In this document: positions 36,104 through 49,713 of the stretch, piece by piece
Numbering within the stretch: position 1 is the first letter of the stretch
Layout of the letters: each line of letters opens with the position of its first letter
From: Panonychus citri
Taxonomy: Eukaryota; Arthropoda; Arachnida; Trombidiformes; Tetranychidae
Reading direction: 5' to 3'
Length of the DNA: 64,000 bases
Assembly (NCBI RefSeq): GCF_014898815.1
Contig: NW_026515512.1
Span: 62,001-126,000, forward strand
Translations under genes and position numbers: made by a program
The notes under the pieces: model-generated
Database searches by the model: none
What the model saw: only the letters and a program-made list of their open reading frames with translations
Told to the model about the DNA's origin: nothing

Positions 36104-38287
36104 GAAAAATTTAATTGTTATGATAACAAGTGAAAATCAATTAACTATTTGATTATTATTATCAAGTTAATCTTTAATTTCCTTTAACAATTAACTGTTC
36201 AAAACTCAAACTCAAACTCACACACAAACACACATATGAAAAGTGTATATTTATTTTTACTTCAATCGTAAACAATTAACTGCTTATCAACAATTCCCTT
36301 AATTGTAACACTTTACTTATTGTCAATCAATTGTTTCAATTGAAAATAAATCATGTAAATAAAATAATTGTCATTCAACTGATTTGTGAGAGTATTTAAT
36401 TATTACGACAATTTAAAAAAAAAAAGTTACCAATAGGAAAGAGATGAAAATAATTAACCATAAATCATTTTAATTCAATAATTGGTTCATTTAATTTATG
36501 TATAACTAAATCTATCAGATTACATTGTAACAATTTAAATTGTTCCGTTGATGATTTTGTTTCATTTGATTTTGGTTGAAAACAAAGTTTTACTTTTAGT
36601 TGGCTTAATGTTGAAACAATTTAATCGATTTGTTAATCTAATTTAATTTAAATGTACAATCAACAATTAGTATTGGAAAAACAAAAAGATCATCTCGGAT
36701 TTAAATTGTTATGGTTGTTAACAATTAACTATTAATTGGTTAATTGTAATTGGAAAGAGGCGATGAAAACTTTCCTGAGAGAAAAAGTTTATTTTTCTTA
36801 ATTGAAACACAATACAAAATCATTACCAAGTTAATTGTTGTTTAACAATCGTGTGAAACTAATTAACAACAGTTAATTATTAAACTAATCAACCAATCGT
36901 TAGATGGCGATGGTTATAATTACATAGACATCCGAAGACACAATTTAACTGTTGATGGAAACAACAATTAACTTCACTTTCAATTCTCATGTTGATCAGT
37001 TAAAATTGATTAAAGTTAAACTGGTTCTCTAGTTTTTTTTTACAATTAAAAGTGTTCAGTGATTTTCAATGTGATTTGTGATCAACAATCAGGCTAATCA
37101 ATTCCTCATCATTAACTACTAATCTCACCCGATTTAATCGAGTGTCTTTTTAATTAACCAATTAACTCGATTTTTCGAGTGAGATTGTGTTGTTGTTGGT
37201 GAACTTTCTTCCCTGATTAGTTAATTGTTTCATTCTAGTGATTAAAAGTAGAGTATTTCTTCAGGTATCGATGTGATTAATCAAATTTAAATCGATACTT
37301 GATGAATTACTTTCATCTTTTTTTTTACTTTAATCTCATCATTAAAATTTAAGTCTAGTGATTAACTGAAATTGTCAAATGAAAACAAAATTAAAGGTAA
37401 GATTTTATTTTATTTGATTTGGTTGATTTAATTTAATTGTATTGAATTGAATTTATTTTGTTTCTCATAATCAACAGGCAACATCCAAAGTGGTCTTAAA
37501 ATAATAGTTAATTGTTAATTTAAAGTCAACGAAAAAGTAAAGAAGGAAAAACAAACAAATTAAATAACATCAACAATTAAGAACGAAAATTTTGTTTTCT
37601 AACAATTATGGTGATTAACAAGGAACAATAATCTTTGGTAAATTATGTATACATGATGATTGATTTTATCCCTTTGATTGTGGACAATTAACAAATGAGC
37701 TGACAAACAATTAGTTGATAATTTAACCAGAAATCAAGGTAAGAGTGAAATCATTTTGAAGCTTTTTAATTGTTGAAACCACTGAGTTGATTAGATTGTT
37801 GTTGTTGTTGTTGTAGTGATTTAGACGATTCTGTGTGATTATTATTATGGTTGATGTATTGTTATTGAGAAAGTGATTTAAGAAGCAAAATAATTAGCTT
37901 GATGATTAAGAAGGCAATTAATAACTCCCATTTTCTCTTAATTATATAATTTGAGTAATTACAATTAGAGAGAGAGAAGAGTAATTAGAGTGAGAGAGAA
38001 AATGTCATGAGCTGTGATCATCTTTGTATCATTGGCTATTAATTTCCAATAAATATACTGACTAGTTAATTGTAATCATCTAAACATAACTGCACATAAT
38101 TAACTTTTTTTTCAGGTTTAGATTTGCCTTGAACGAAATAAGCGGAAGTAGATGTTATAATATTAATATCAATCCATTGAGACAATTAATTACAATTATC
38201 TAGTGGATGATGTTGGTGTTTGTTGTTGTTGTTGTTGTGGTGGTGGTGGTGGTTTTCGGTGGTGTTAATTGTTGATTAATAACTGGA
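36104..38287. other. AT-rich non-coding region between Spätzle-like and arginine kinase genes
   Basis: Convergent 3' flanks of the two genes. Rich in TTAATTG/CAATTAA words, with short (TTG)n runs at about 37797-37816 and 38219-38253. No gene recognised. Confidence 0.5.
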
Positions 38288-41200
38288 TTACATTGATTCC
38301 TCAATCTTGATCAACTCAAGAATACCATCTTGCATTTCCTTGACGGCCTGGTACTCGGTAAGTCCTAATCGTCTCTTGTTGGAGATATCGTAAACACCAC
38401 CTTCAGATTCGGTGTGTTCACCTCGAGTACCTCGAACTTGTAAACTGTATTTAGCAGCGACTTCGTCAAGCTTTTTCTTATCAGCGGCAAGTTTGGGTAA
38501 AGCGATGTGAACACTGGCTCTGATTGTGGTACCAAGATTGGTTGGACAGAAGGTCAAATATCCAACTCGATCGTCTCTGCTGAAGGGCATCTTAGATTCA
38601 ATAGTACTAACAGCCTAGAAGAAGAACAGAAAAAGAGATAGAATCAGTTCAATTATATTGTCATGGAAATTATTCAATTACGATTGAGTGAAACTCTCTG
38701 ACGATAAGACTTTAAGCTAATACGATGTTTGGAATTGAAGTTCAATTCTATGTTCAAATTGAGTCGATTAGAGATTCAATTCGATACATTATCCATTCTG
38801 TTGATTGTTAATTCGTTGGGAATAGAAAATGAACTTACCCTGATGAGTCTATCAAAGATATTCTTAAGATCAGCTCCTTTCTGCATACTAATGATTCGAA
38901 GATGATCTTCCTCATTGACCCAGACCAAGAACGATTTAGCGTCATTGTGGTAAATACCTCGACCTGTAGGCCAAAATCGGCAGGCATTAGCTGCTTGTAA
39001 GAACCTGAAGTTAGCGCGTAATAGAAACAACAGTTTAATTAAATTGTTATTCTCCAACAATTGTAAACAAAAGGCCAAACAATTAAATTTCTACTTACCT
39101 ATCGCCTTCCTTGAAAAGGAAATGATCATCGATTAATTGTTGTTGAACCTCTTTGCTCATTCCAGTTAATGGAAAATAAGTTCCCTTAAGATCACCTTCC
39201 ATTCCCTTAAAGATTGCGCTAACTTTGTCCTCCATCTCTTTGTATTGCTAATGAAAGTAAACATAATGACAGAAAAAGAAGAAAACAAAATTAACTTTAA
39301 CAATCAATTAACAATCAATCGTTTTAAATCAAATCAATAATCACTAAGAGAAAACCAAGTCTACAACCAATTGATCTTTACACTTTCACTTGATGTAATT
39401 GGAGCTCTCAACCCCTTTCCTTGGATATGTGATCTCATATTGAGAGATTAACTAACATCTCATTTCCTTTCCATCATTACCAATTGACTAATTAAATTTA
39501 ATTACTGTTCTTTTTGCAGAATTTAAAATGATTCGAAAAATAATTTTATTCACTTTTCTCTCCTCTGTCCATTTTATTATTTTCCTCGGACGCAGGTAAT
39601 TGTGTTTGTTTCTAATTATATGAGTAAGTGTTGATGTTCAAGAATATTAATCAACTGATGGATTAATATTCTGAGATTAGTGATTAATTTAATCTCTTAT
39701 GTAACTTACAGCTTCGGTGAGACATGGATTGAAGGGATAACCTTGGAGACTTCGACCACATCGGACTCGGGTGGAAACAACGTATTTACCAGCGGGATCT
39801 AAATCAACCAAAGTGTTGATATCACCCCAATCGGATTTGGGATGTTGATCAGTTGGCTTGAATCCTGCATGATAATCCTCAATGATTGGATCAAATAATT
39901 CCTTGAAAAGAGTATAAGATTCAGCATCAGGAGCATAGATACCAATTCCAGAATCCAAGTTCTCAACCCCTGAACGAATAATAAAACAAACCAAACCAAA
40001 CCAAAAGAATTGTTATCATATAAAATCAATGAAACAAATTAGATAATTCAATGAATGATGGAATAGCTCATGAGCTCCAATTTATTTTACTATTTCAGCA
40101 TTTCAGGAAGAAGAATTGATTTGAATCAAATCAAATCAAATCGAAGACAATTGATATCAAGTTACATGTTTACCAATATTTACATGGATCATTTACAACG
40201 AAAATTAGTCTACCAAACAATCAACTCATCCTAATTATTCACAATTCTGCATGTTGACAAAGTCTTCATTGATTATATACTCATGGAATCAACAATTAAC
40301 TTGTAATCCTTTCTGCAAACAGTTTTTTTTGTTCATCATCATCATCACCATTTTGTTTTACTTGTGCCAAGTTATGTAAGTATGAAAATCTATCAACCTC
40401 AAAATGTAACTCTGTTTCAAGGGAGATAATTAGTTTAGTTAATCTTGATGAGTTACAATTTGCGCCTGACAATTTAGCTTAACTCAATTAAATCACCTTG
40501 ATAATATATTCTTATTGTTTTCATTCAACAATTTGTAGGTTTGATTTGAGAATCATCATCAAACCCAAAGTACAAACAAGGTATTATTATTAATACTTTG
40601 GTGTGTGTTTATATTATCTTGGGATATAAATTATTCTTGTAACATTTACACTCAACAATTTAAACTGAATTAACTTTTCTCCTTCAGTGAATCCATGATA
40701 ATAATCACTGTTAAAATGATTCTCATCAAACATTTAACTTTTATCCATCCAGCTAACAGCAATTAACCCTATCAAAACTATTTATCTAATTATTTTATCC
40801 CCAATTACTTTTACAAAGAAAATGATCAACATCATTAGTTTGTCTGTTTAATTACTTTTCCAACCGTTAACCAATTAACTGATTAACATTATTGTTTTCT
40901 ATTAATTTAACAGTTAATCCAAACACCAGAACAACAATTACATTGATTTGATATCAATTTCAAAACAGAAAACAGTTAACCATAATTATTTTGAAACTAA
41001 TTTCATCTAACTTGAAATAAGAAAGTAACCAAATTAAATTAACCAATGAAAGACAACCCATCATCATAAAAGTTAATCATGATTAACAGTAGGCAATCAA
41101 TCATTGAATAATAACCGATAATCAATAGAATTGATTTTCGTACATCCTTTAATCACTTACCATTTTTCGTTCTCTCTCTCTCTCAATTGATTATCTTATT

Positions 41201-41837
41201 CATTAATTTCTAATATTTGCTTTTTCTCATTCATTTTGTTTTTTTTTTCGTTCAGCATTTCGTCCATACGAGTGTTCAATTACAATTGTAAATCGGATTG
41301 TAGTTAATTGTAAATAGTTATCATGGAAACTAAACAAAGATATCAATTTACCTTGGAAAATAAACTGTAAAGACTAATGGATTTCGAATGCAAAAACAAT
41401 CAAGGAACATGAAACTTTTAAACATAAACGGATGTTATTGGATAATCAAGGATCTAAATCATAAAACAATCTAATGATTAGTCTGTGGTAAATGAGAATG
41501 ATGATGAAAAGCTCACTTGTCTCTCTCTCTCTCGAATTATTTTACTCAATATATGAAAGATGATTCTGTAAGACTGAGACTGAGAATGTGTATGTGTGTG
41601 TGTGTATGCTAAAGGAAATGCTTATCAAGGGTCAAATCAAGGTTATTGAATATGTGTCATTTTCGTTACCTGATTGGATGATATCGAGTAAAGTTGCACC
41701 CATGGCAGTTTTCCTGGTCTTTAGAGTATCGAAAACTTCCTGAGTAAGGTATTTTTCAGTAAGGATTTACAATCCTTAGCATCCTGAAGTTTCTTGAATC
41801 CAGCTTCAAGTTTCTCAAGAGTAGCTGCGTCAACCAT
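38288..41837 (-). CDS. Arginine kinase (one frame break in exon 1)
   Basis: Invertebrate phosphagen kinase that reversibly phosphorylates arginine to buffer ATP in muscle and other tissue. Exons on the minus strand are 41837-41670, 39969-39710, 39247-39099, 39004-38839 and 38614-38288. Conserved blocks are LDSGIGIYAPDAESY (guanidino specificity region), STRVRCGRSLQGYPFNPC, ACRFWPTGRGIYHND, LTFCPTNLGTTIRASVHI with the reactive Cys, and RGTRGEHTESEGGVYDISN. A run of five A (minus strand, plus positions 41752-41756) breaks exon 1; one more A gives SLLKKYLTQEVFD and exactly 356 residues, the standard arthropod length. First intron is about 1.7 kb, much longer than others here. Confidence 0.97.
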
Positions 41838-44800
41838 GTTGCTATTATGATGATGATGGTGGAAAAGTTCAGGTAGAATTGAATATGAAGAAGATGTTGA
41901 AAAGAGAGAGAGAGAATAGAATAAATTAGATAATCGTATTTTCATTCGTGGTTTTCATATTCTAATATCATCATTGATTAACTAGAATAAAGAGAATGAG
42001 ATGACAAAAAAGTCAGAAATCACAATATAGCACAACATTATTATTAGAACTCGAAATATTGATTTTCTTTTTTGGATAAAAAAGATGATAGAAACAAAGA
42101 GATTTAGATTTCTCTGTATTTCGAATGTTTTTTTTCTCTTCTTCTTCCTCGAATCTATTGTTATTTCGTTTGTAGGTATAGTTTTATGATTCGTTGATGA
42201 TTAGAACATTATTGAAATAAATTACATGAATATCGAACCTGATTAATGGATTGCTGGTGAATATCGATGATAAACAAATTAAATTGTAAATTAACAAGAG
42301 GAGATAAATGTAGATTAGATAATCAACTTGGTTGGTTGAGTTTTTAGTTCAAGTTACTTGTTTGAAATGATTATAACTAATAGGTCAGAGACAAGTTCGA
42401 CCTGAGAATTTACTTCGAAATTATCGAATGTTGCGCATGTTATCTTAGATTTAATTCGTCAAGAGATTCGAAGAAGAAGGAGAAGATGATGATGATGATG
42501 ATGAAGACGAAAGAAGATGATTGAAAAAAAAGAAAGAAAAGAAAGAGGAAATAAAGGAGAGGCCCAACCTACGACGATAAGGTAACAATTTCTGGCAACA
42601 AAATCATCACATCGAGTGAGATTGTTGTTTATGAAGATGATTTGGATGATGAAGATAAAAGATGAAGACAGAGAGAGAGAGAAAGAGAGAGAGAGAGTAA
42701 AATTAAGTAAGGATAGAATTGAATTCGTATTTGAAACCCTTCATCAATTTACAATGAAGAGTAATTTGAATTACCATCACCTCCCTGTGAGTTACATGTT
42801 ACCATCATTTCGTTATTCAAATAACCTCCCAGAGACAACAATGTCTTTGCCAAGATACTTTTTTAGTCTTGACAACAGTTAATTGTTATGTTTGCGAAAT
42901 TATCTTCATAATTTAGATTATCTCCATCTCGGATAATCTTTATCAATATTCAATCGTCATCATTATTGTCATGATTGTTTTATATATATTCTTGTTGATG
43001 GTTAACTTTTGACTATCGATGATTATTCATTGTTATCATTTGTTGTCAATGAAAAAGCTCAAGGTTATTTTTTTGTAACTTTTTCTCTATCATGACTCTA
43101 TGTTTGGTTCATTTTCATCATCATCATGATCGTAATCATCAGAAATGATTGTCAGAACATTGAACAAAAATAGAGGATGTGGAAACCCTTTTACATGGTT
43201 CCTTTTTTTGGCTTCTACTCCGATAAAAGTAATGAGTTTCATGTCCTTTACTTGAAGGACGATTGATCATTTTGTCTTCTTTATCTTCATCATCATCATC
43301 ATCTCTCTCTCTCTCTCTCATCACCTAACTGAATCTTTTCCCTGAAGTTCATCTTGTCACCTGAAAATGTCTGATTTCATCTCCAAGTCAAGAGATTCAT
43401 CAGAATACCTGTCAAGGTGTTAATTCAGATTGTTATCCATTCATTTAGTTTCATTGAATCAAATTAAATTCACTTTGACAATTTCAAACTCTATCAATTC
43501 AATATCCATGTTATTACATGACTATTGTCATAGGAATGAATTAGAATTGAGAAAAATACAATTAGTTTAATTTTCTCGTTCTTTTTTGTAAACAATCATG
43601 TTGAACTTAATTGTTTAACATGATGTTTCTTGGGTCCAATTGAATTAATCTCTCGAAATGATTTACAATTTGATTAAGATTCACAATTTACTCACTGCTT
43701 AATTGGTGACAATTGGACTTTTTTGACCTTAGTTTTAACACAGCCCATGATTTGTTTATCAACAATTTAAGACAAAATTAAATATTGACACAGATTAATA
43801 TCACTAATTAAAAATTTATCTCAACAATCAGAATATTATATCAAGGAAACTATTGTTTTCTCGTTAAAATTAATTAAATTATCCACTTAATCAAAGAGGA
43901 GTTTTAATCTTTCCTCTTAAATTAGTGTAAAATCAAATTTGATTAGTATCTTTGTATTGACATTTTAGAATCAGTCTAACAATTAACAATCAATATGATG
44001 AATAATTTAATAGTCTGAATAAGATTCACCGTTAATCAATACAATTGATTTTAAAAAGATTTCATTTATCTAATTGTAGATTTTAATATGTAATCAAATA
44101 GAAAATCAATCATTTAAATTACTCTTTAAATGATTAATTAAAATTAATTTTTTTCTCTCATAGATATTTTGATTAACTGATTGATCATTTTGATTAACCA
44201 ACCAACTGGTAAATTGTTGTGTTCTCGTGATTATAATAATAAACTAAATTATCTGAGTAAAAGTTTGGGACACTTTTTCTCATCTTAAAACAAGATTAAG
44301 TTGATAACAATTAAGATGATTTAGATTATCTTTAAGTAACGAATTACAGATGAAAACATTTAACAGTTACAACCAAATTAAGTTTGTTGCTTTTAGGAGG
44401 CGATATAGTGATGCGATTTTGTTTTTTTGGCAACAAACTAATTTCTTAATTGTTACTGAATTATAATTGTGAGCAAGTGGTTGATGAAGACAGGGGAACA
44501 AGGTGATTCCTAAATATAAACAATCAGAGGATGAGGATGATTAGGATGAACAGAAAATGAGATAAGTTATTTAAATGGTTTTCGTATTACAATCAATTTA
44601 CTTTGTCTTATGAATTCACATTATTGATCAGCTTCAATGATAATCAATCAATTTCTCGTGTGTAATCAGGGAAATATGATTCTTAATTGAAGCTTATCAT
44701 CATGATTAACTTGATGGTTAACTTTTCAATCAATTGTTACAACATGAACATTAGTATTATCTTATTAAAGGGTTCAAGGCATTTCCATAACAACAAAGGA

Positions 44801-45234
44801 AGAGGAGGAAAACAATTATATATCCGTTGGGCTGCAAGTTGATTGTTTCGACTGAATTTTATTGATTCAGTTTATGTGAATGGTTAATTAACCTAATTCG
44901 AGAGTCAATTAGACTATTATTATTATAGTCTAATTGGACTCACCTTCAAATGTTTCAAAAATCTTTGTTTAAACTGTTAACTGCAAGGTTACGATTGATT
45001 CCTGTGTGATTGATTTTGTACATTTTGTTGATTGGTGAAAATTGGAGATCAATCAATTCAGCTCATTTGGTGATGATTTAATTGTCCATGTTAATTAAAA
45101 AATTTTCATCTATTTACATGATACTTTTTGTTTTCATTTTGGTTCGAGTTTAGTGGAGTTGTTGGTTTTTTTCACGTGGAATTAATTTGAGGTGAAAAAA
45201 AAGTGTTAAATTCAAAATGAGAGACGAGGTAAGT
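41838..45234. other. Long spacer upstream of arginine kinase
   Basis: About 3.4 kb with GA and GAT microsatellites near 42485-42503 and 42665-42697 and otherwise AT-rich sequence. It likely holds the arginine kinase promoter and untranslated exons. A perfect hairpin at 44906-44936 is listed separately. Confidence 0.5.
44906..44936. repeat. Perfect 12-bp inverted repeat with 7-base loop
   Basis: CAATTAGACTAT at 44906-44917 pairs exactly with 44925-44936 across loop TATTATT. Outer bases extend the stem by about four pairs with one bulge. It could form a cruciform or RNA hairpin; it is shorter than a typical pre-microRNA. Confidence 0.8.
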
Positions 45235-46306
45235 TTAACCATCACAAACATCCAATTTATGAGCTCTTAGTAGATGATCATTAAGTGCTCGACGGAAGGG
45301 TAATGATTTTCCACATCCGGGTACTACACATTTCTTGTCAAATGTATAACCCTCAGGTAATTTCTTGTGGTCAATGTTGTCTTTATACTGTTTATTACAA
45401 ACAGCGCAGCTTTTTGTTGAAGCTGATTCGTCACATTTGGTGGTTTTCTTATTTTTCTCCTCTTCGGCTTTTCTAGCAGCTTCCTCTTCTTCCTGTTGCC
45501 TTTTCTTTTCTGCGACCTTTCGTGCGGCTTCTTCTTCTTGTTTCTTTTTCTCTTCGGCTCTTCTGGCAGCTTCTTCTTCTTCTTGTTGTCTTCTCTTTTC
45601 TTCGGCTTTTCTTGCAGCTTCTTGTTCCTCCTTCTTCTTTTCTGCTGCTTTTCTAGCAGCTTCTTCTTCTTGTAGCTTCTTTTTCTTCGGCTTTTCTTAT
45701 AGCTTCTTCTTCTTCCAGTTGTTTTTTCTTTTCTTCGGCTTTTCTTACAGCTTCTTCTTGAATTCTATCAGCTTCTTCTCCTTTAAGTTTAACATTATCG
45801 ACTTCAGGCTTTCTCTTTTTATCATGGACCCGTGGAGTATTGTCAATATCCGAAGTACGCTTTCTTTTTACAAGTACTTCATCTCCATTTAAAACACTAT
45901 TTGAAAGATTACCACTGGAACCATTGAGTTTATGCTTTGATGAGCTTTTAAGAAAATCAGTAATGAAAGTAACTAATGCAGACAGTCCAAGATCCTCAGC
46001 ACATTTAATTATTTGATTCATTTCATCAGAATCCTCTTGAAGTTTAATACGTCCAAAATACATATAATCTAATATGGCCTTGAGATGATTAAATTTCATA
46101 TTCACTACGGCAATGGTGTTGGGAAAATCTTTCTGTTCTTTAAATAAATTACTGAAGTGTATTGAGTGTAAAACCAGAACATGACGGTGACACTTGATGT
46201 TTTTACCATCACACATCAATGTAATCTCACAATTTGTTTGACTGTTGAAACTATTCTGAAGAGACCGGACAAGGCTTTCAGCAATATTCTTATTTGTGAT
46301 GAACAT
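45235..46306 (-). CDS. BTB-domain protein with long Glu/Lys/Arg coiled coil and C-terminal zinc finger (one frame break)
   Basis: Single-exon gene. An N-terminal BTB/POZ domain (about residues 10-115) shows CEITLMCDGKNIKCHRHVL, HSIHFSNLF and LDYMYFGRIKL. A basic stretch with VKRKRTSD and DKKRKPE could be a nuclear signal. A long charged coiled coil of imperfect units such as EEAARKAEEKKRQQ follows. The end has CAVCNKQY, then KKCVVPGCGKSLPFRRALND and HLLRAHK, consistent with a C2H2 finger. A five-T run at 45680-45684 (plus strand) shifts the frame inside the coiled coil; one base fewer restores a product of about 356 residues. The domain set suggests a chromatin or transcription role, but I cannot name an orthologue. 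Confidence 0.8.
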
Positions 46307-47124
46307 GGTGGAAAAGAGAAAAATGACGACTCAGAATAAAAGGAAAACGATAGAAAAACTCTAAATAATTATAGAAAATAATAAAAAAAAGTCAATGGTC
46401 GAGGTGAAAAAACAATGGAGAAATAAATTTAAACTCTTAGTCACATTGGTCAACGGCGAGTCGAGTTGTTTAAATATCACAAGGCCTGTAAAAGAATGGA
46501 ACATATAACGATTGTGTCGCCATCGAGTAGAATTTTTTTCAAAGAACAGAAATGTTGTTCTTTCTTCGCCTGCGCCACCTGGAGGAGAATAGAAAAACTT
46601 TGTAAATTCTTTTTCTTCCCCAAAGTGATGGTCAACTTAAAGCTCAAATGTGATTCTATTGGTCTTTCTCTCTGTTTAATTTATTATTATTTCTATTCTT
46701 TTAAATTTGTTAATTTTAATGAAATTTCGTTAATTGCAAGTGATATTTTACTACGATAGAGAAGAACAAGTAAGTATTGGTTCTAAGTGAATGAAATGAT
46801 TATGTTATTCTCTTCCATAATGAAAAAAGTCAATTTTTATCATGGAAACAAATGTAACATATATTTAGTGCCCTGCCTATTATTTTATTGTTTTTTGCTA
46901 ATCTTTTTAATTATGAGTTAATTTTTCATCTTTAATTCTTATTCATTTCATCAAATATTGTGTAATTTATTAGTTGGTTAAATCTCGATTTTATCCAAAG
47001 AGTAGAGTTTACTCCTTTGGTTTAATTGATTAGCTTTGGCTACTCAAAATGTGATTGATTAATTTTCTTTTTCTTTTTCTATTTTTGTTTTTTTTTCTTC
47101 TCCATAATAGTGTCTCCAGTTAGT
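46307..47124. other. Divergent 5' region of BTB-zinc-finger and BTBD1/2-like genes
   Basis: A donor-like AAGTAAGTATT at about 46768 and an acceptor ATAG at 47107-47110 point to an untranslated first exon and intron of the plus-strand gene. The open frame at 46466-46759 has no homology support. Confidence 0.5.
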
Positions 47125-49595
47125 ATGAGCGAATCTGATAAAGATAAAGGAACTGGCATTAGTAAAAAGAATCCATTAGAATTGAACTCATCTCCCACAT
47201 CTAATGGTGATTCTAATAATTTAGATTCAGCAACATCTTCTAATTCATCTCCACCCAGTCAACCATCTAAATACTCTAGTGTAAGTGGTAAATGTTTCAA
47301 TTGTTCATGTTTGTTTTCTTTCTTCATCACTGACTGAAAATCAACTTTAATTAGTTACAGTTTAATCTGATCTAATTACTTATTTTGATTTACTTTCTGG
47401 TTGAACGATTATCTGATGTTAAGTTTTTTTTTTTTCTCTTCTAATTTGACCTTTTCATTTGTTTCCTTTTACCTTTTTCCCGTTTCATTGACTTCTTACT
47501 ACAGATACCTGTTAACCGAGTTTGTATCACCAACGAAACTGAACCAACTAATGATAACCGTAGAGATACTGAGACTCCTTTTAATTCAACAAGTGGAGGT
47601 TCATTCACTCAAGATTGTCAGTCAATTAATGATTCATCATTATCCATAACTTCAATTGAGAATAATGAAACAGCCACAAGAGCTTTTAATTGGCAGGTAA
47701 TTGAAAGACACAATAACCTAAATTTGAATTGAAGATTGTGATCACAAGTCACAAACATTTTGTTTTCATTTCATTTTATTTAGTAGTTGATTATAAACAA
47801 ACAATATTTACTCTCATCATTATATCTAATCTTAATCTCTATTTTTCCCTTTATTAACTTTTTCCATAGTCATCGAAAACAACAGTCCAAGAAAGATTAG
47901 CTTCATTGTTTAATTGTGAAACATTGGCTGATGTACATTTCATTGTTGGTCATGATAATCCACCAAATCGGATACCTGCTCATAAATTTGTTTTATCCAT
48001 TGGAAGTCCAGTATTTGATGTTATGTTCAATGGACAATTAACCTCAGAGGAAGATATAGAAATACCCGATATAACCGATATTGCAGCTTTTATGTCTCTT
48101 CTTCGTTTCCTTTATACCGACGAAGTTGTAATTGGACCTGAAACAGTTATGACAACTCTTTATGCTGCTAAAAAATACGCTGTACCTATTCTTGAGAATT
48201 CATGTGTTGAATTTCTCAAGCAGAATTTAAGTCCTGATAATGCCTTTATGCTTCTTATGCAGGTAAGAATTGTGACACTTTCCTTTCTTCTTTTCTCTTG
48301 TTCTAATTATCTTTTCTTTTCCACTATCTCATTTTACATGACATGCAATAAATTAATCTTTCTTCTAATTTACTTTCCATCTTTCCAACATGATGATTAA
48401 TATACAAATGTAATTTTTACTCTTCTCTCATTTTTCAGTCTCGTTTGTTTGATGAAAATGCTTTAGCTCAAATGTGTTTAGATACTATTGATAAAAGTGC
48501 CGAAGAAGCTTTGGAAGCTGAAGGATTTGTGGACATAGATCATGCAACGTTAATCTCCGTATTGGAAAGGAATACTCTTCGTATTAAAGAAATTAATCTA
48601 TTTAAATCTGTTATAAAATGGGCCAAAGCTGAATGTACTCGGCAAAATCTTCCAGCCAACCTTGAAAATCAACGAAAAGTTCTTGGTAAAGCTCTTTACG
48701 CCATCAGATTTCCGCTTATGACCATTGAAGAGTTTGCCTCCGACGTTGTTGAATCTGGTATTCTAACTGACAGAGAATGTGTAAGTTTATCTATGACTCT
48801 TTTAAATTCTCAATCTAAAAAATTGCAAGTTCTATCTATCTAAATTGTAAATTTTCCTCTTTACAGGTTAATCTATTTCTACATTTTGTTCGTAATCCAA
48901 AGCCAACCATAGAATTTCCTGAAGAACCTCGATCATGTGTTAAAAAAGAAGAAGTTGTTTGTCGTTTTGCAAGAACTGATCTTAGGTGGGGTTATAGTGG
49001 AACCAGTGATCGAATACGTTTCGTTGTTGACAGACGAATCTATATTGTAGGTTTTGGTCTGTATGGATCAATTCACGGTGTCTCCGATTATCAGTGTACA
49101 ATTCAAATTATCCATACTGGTACCAGTAAAGTTTTAGCTTCTAACGATACCGGATTTACATGTGATGGTTCATCACGAACATTTCGAGTCATGTTTAAAA
49201 AACCGGTTGAAATTGAGCCTGACGTCAATTATACTGCATGTGCAACTCTAAAGGTAAATTGTACACAACAATAATTAATAATTTATTATGATTAAGATTG
49301 TGGAAAAGTCTGAAAAGTAAAACTGAAAATTGTTTATTCAAGCAATTAAGGTTTCGTTACTTTCAATTAATCTTGAGAAGAAAAAAAAGCAAATTATTTT
49401 ACAACAATTTAAATGTAATATCTTTTTCTCATCCAGGGATCTGATTCTCATTACGGAGCTGGAGGCAGTCGAAAGGTTGTCGTTGATCTTATATGTGGTG
49501 GAAAAGTAACTTTCCACTTCTCTTATGCCGCAGGATGTAACAATGGAACCTCAATTGAAGATGGACAGATACCCGAATTAATTTTTTACACTTAA
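47125..49595 (+). CDS. BTBD1/BTBD2-like BTB-BACK-PHR protein
   Basis: BTBD1/2 proteins are putative substrate adaptors for Cullin-3 ligases and bind topoisomerase I in mammals. Exons are 47125-47280, 47505-47696, 47870-48262, 48439-48780, 48867-49253 and 49437-49595, every junction phase 0, total 542 residues. The first two exons are a Ser/Asn-rich leader. BTB lies at about residues 130-240 (ADVHFIVGHDNPPNRIPAH, SPVFDVMFNGQL, PETVMTTLYAAKKYAVP). BACK is at about 245-350 (SRLFDENALAQMCLDTIDKS, RFPLMTIEEFA). The PHR domain is at about 395-541 (RWGYSGTSDRIRF, RIYIVGFGLYGSIHG, NNGTSIEDGQIPELIFYT). The match to human BTBD2 is strong over the full length. The start ATG is the first in its exon after the acceptor. 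Confidence 0.96.
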
Positions 49596-49713
49596 ATCTA
49601 GAGATTTATAAATTACATCTTTCATCAAGCGACATAAACACCTTCTAACTGTAAATTGTTTTCTATTGCACAAAATCTTTGTGTATTATCCTCATAATAT
49701 TGTGATCTATTAT

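Noticed and set aside
42616..42882. Open frame with GA-repeat-derived Arg/Glu runs
   Set aside because: Created by a microsatellite; no splice or homology support.
45365..45892. Plus-strand frame rich in Ser/Cys/Phe
   Set aside because: Antisense of the Glu/Lys/Arg coiled coil of the BTB-zinc-finger gene.
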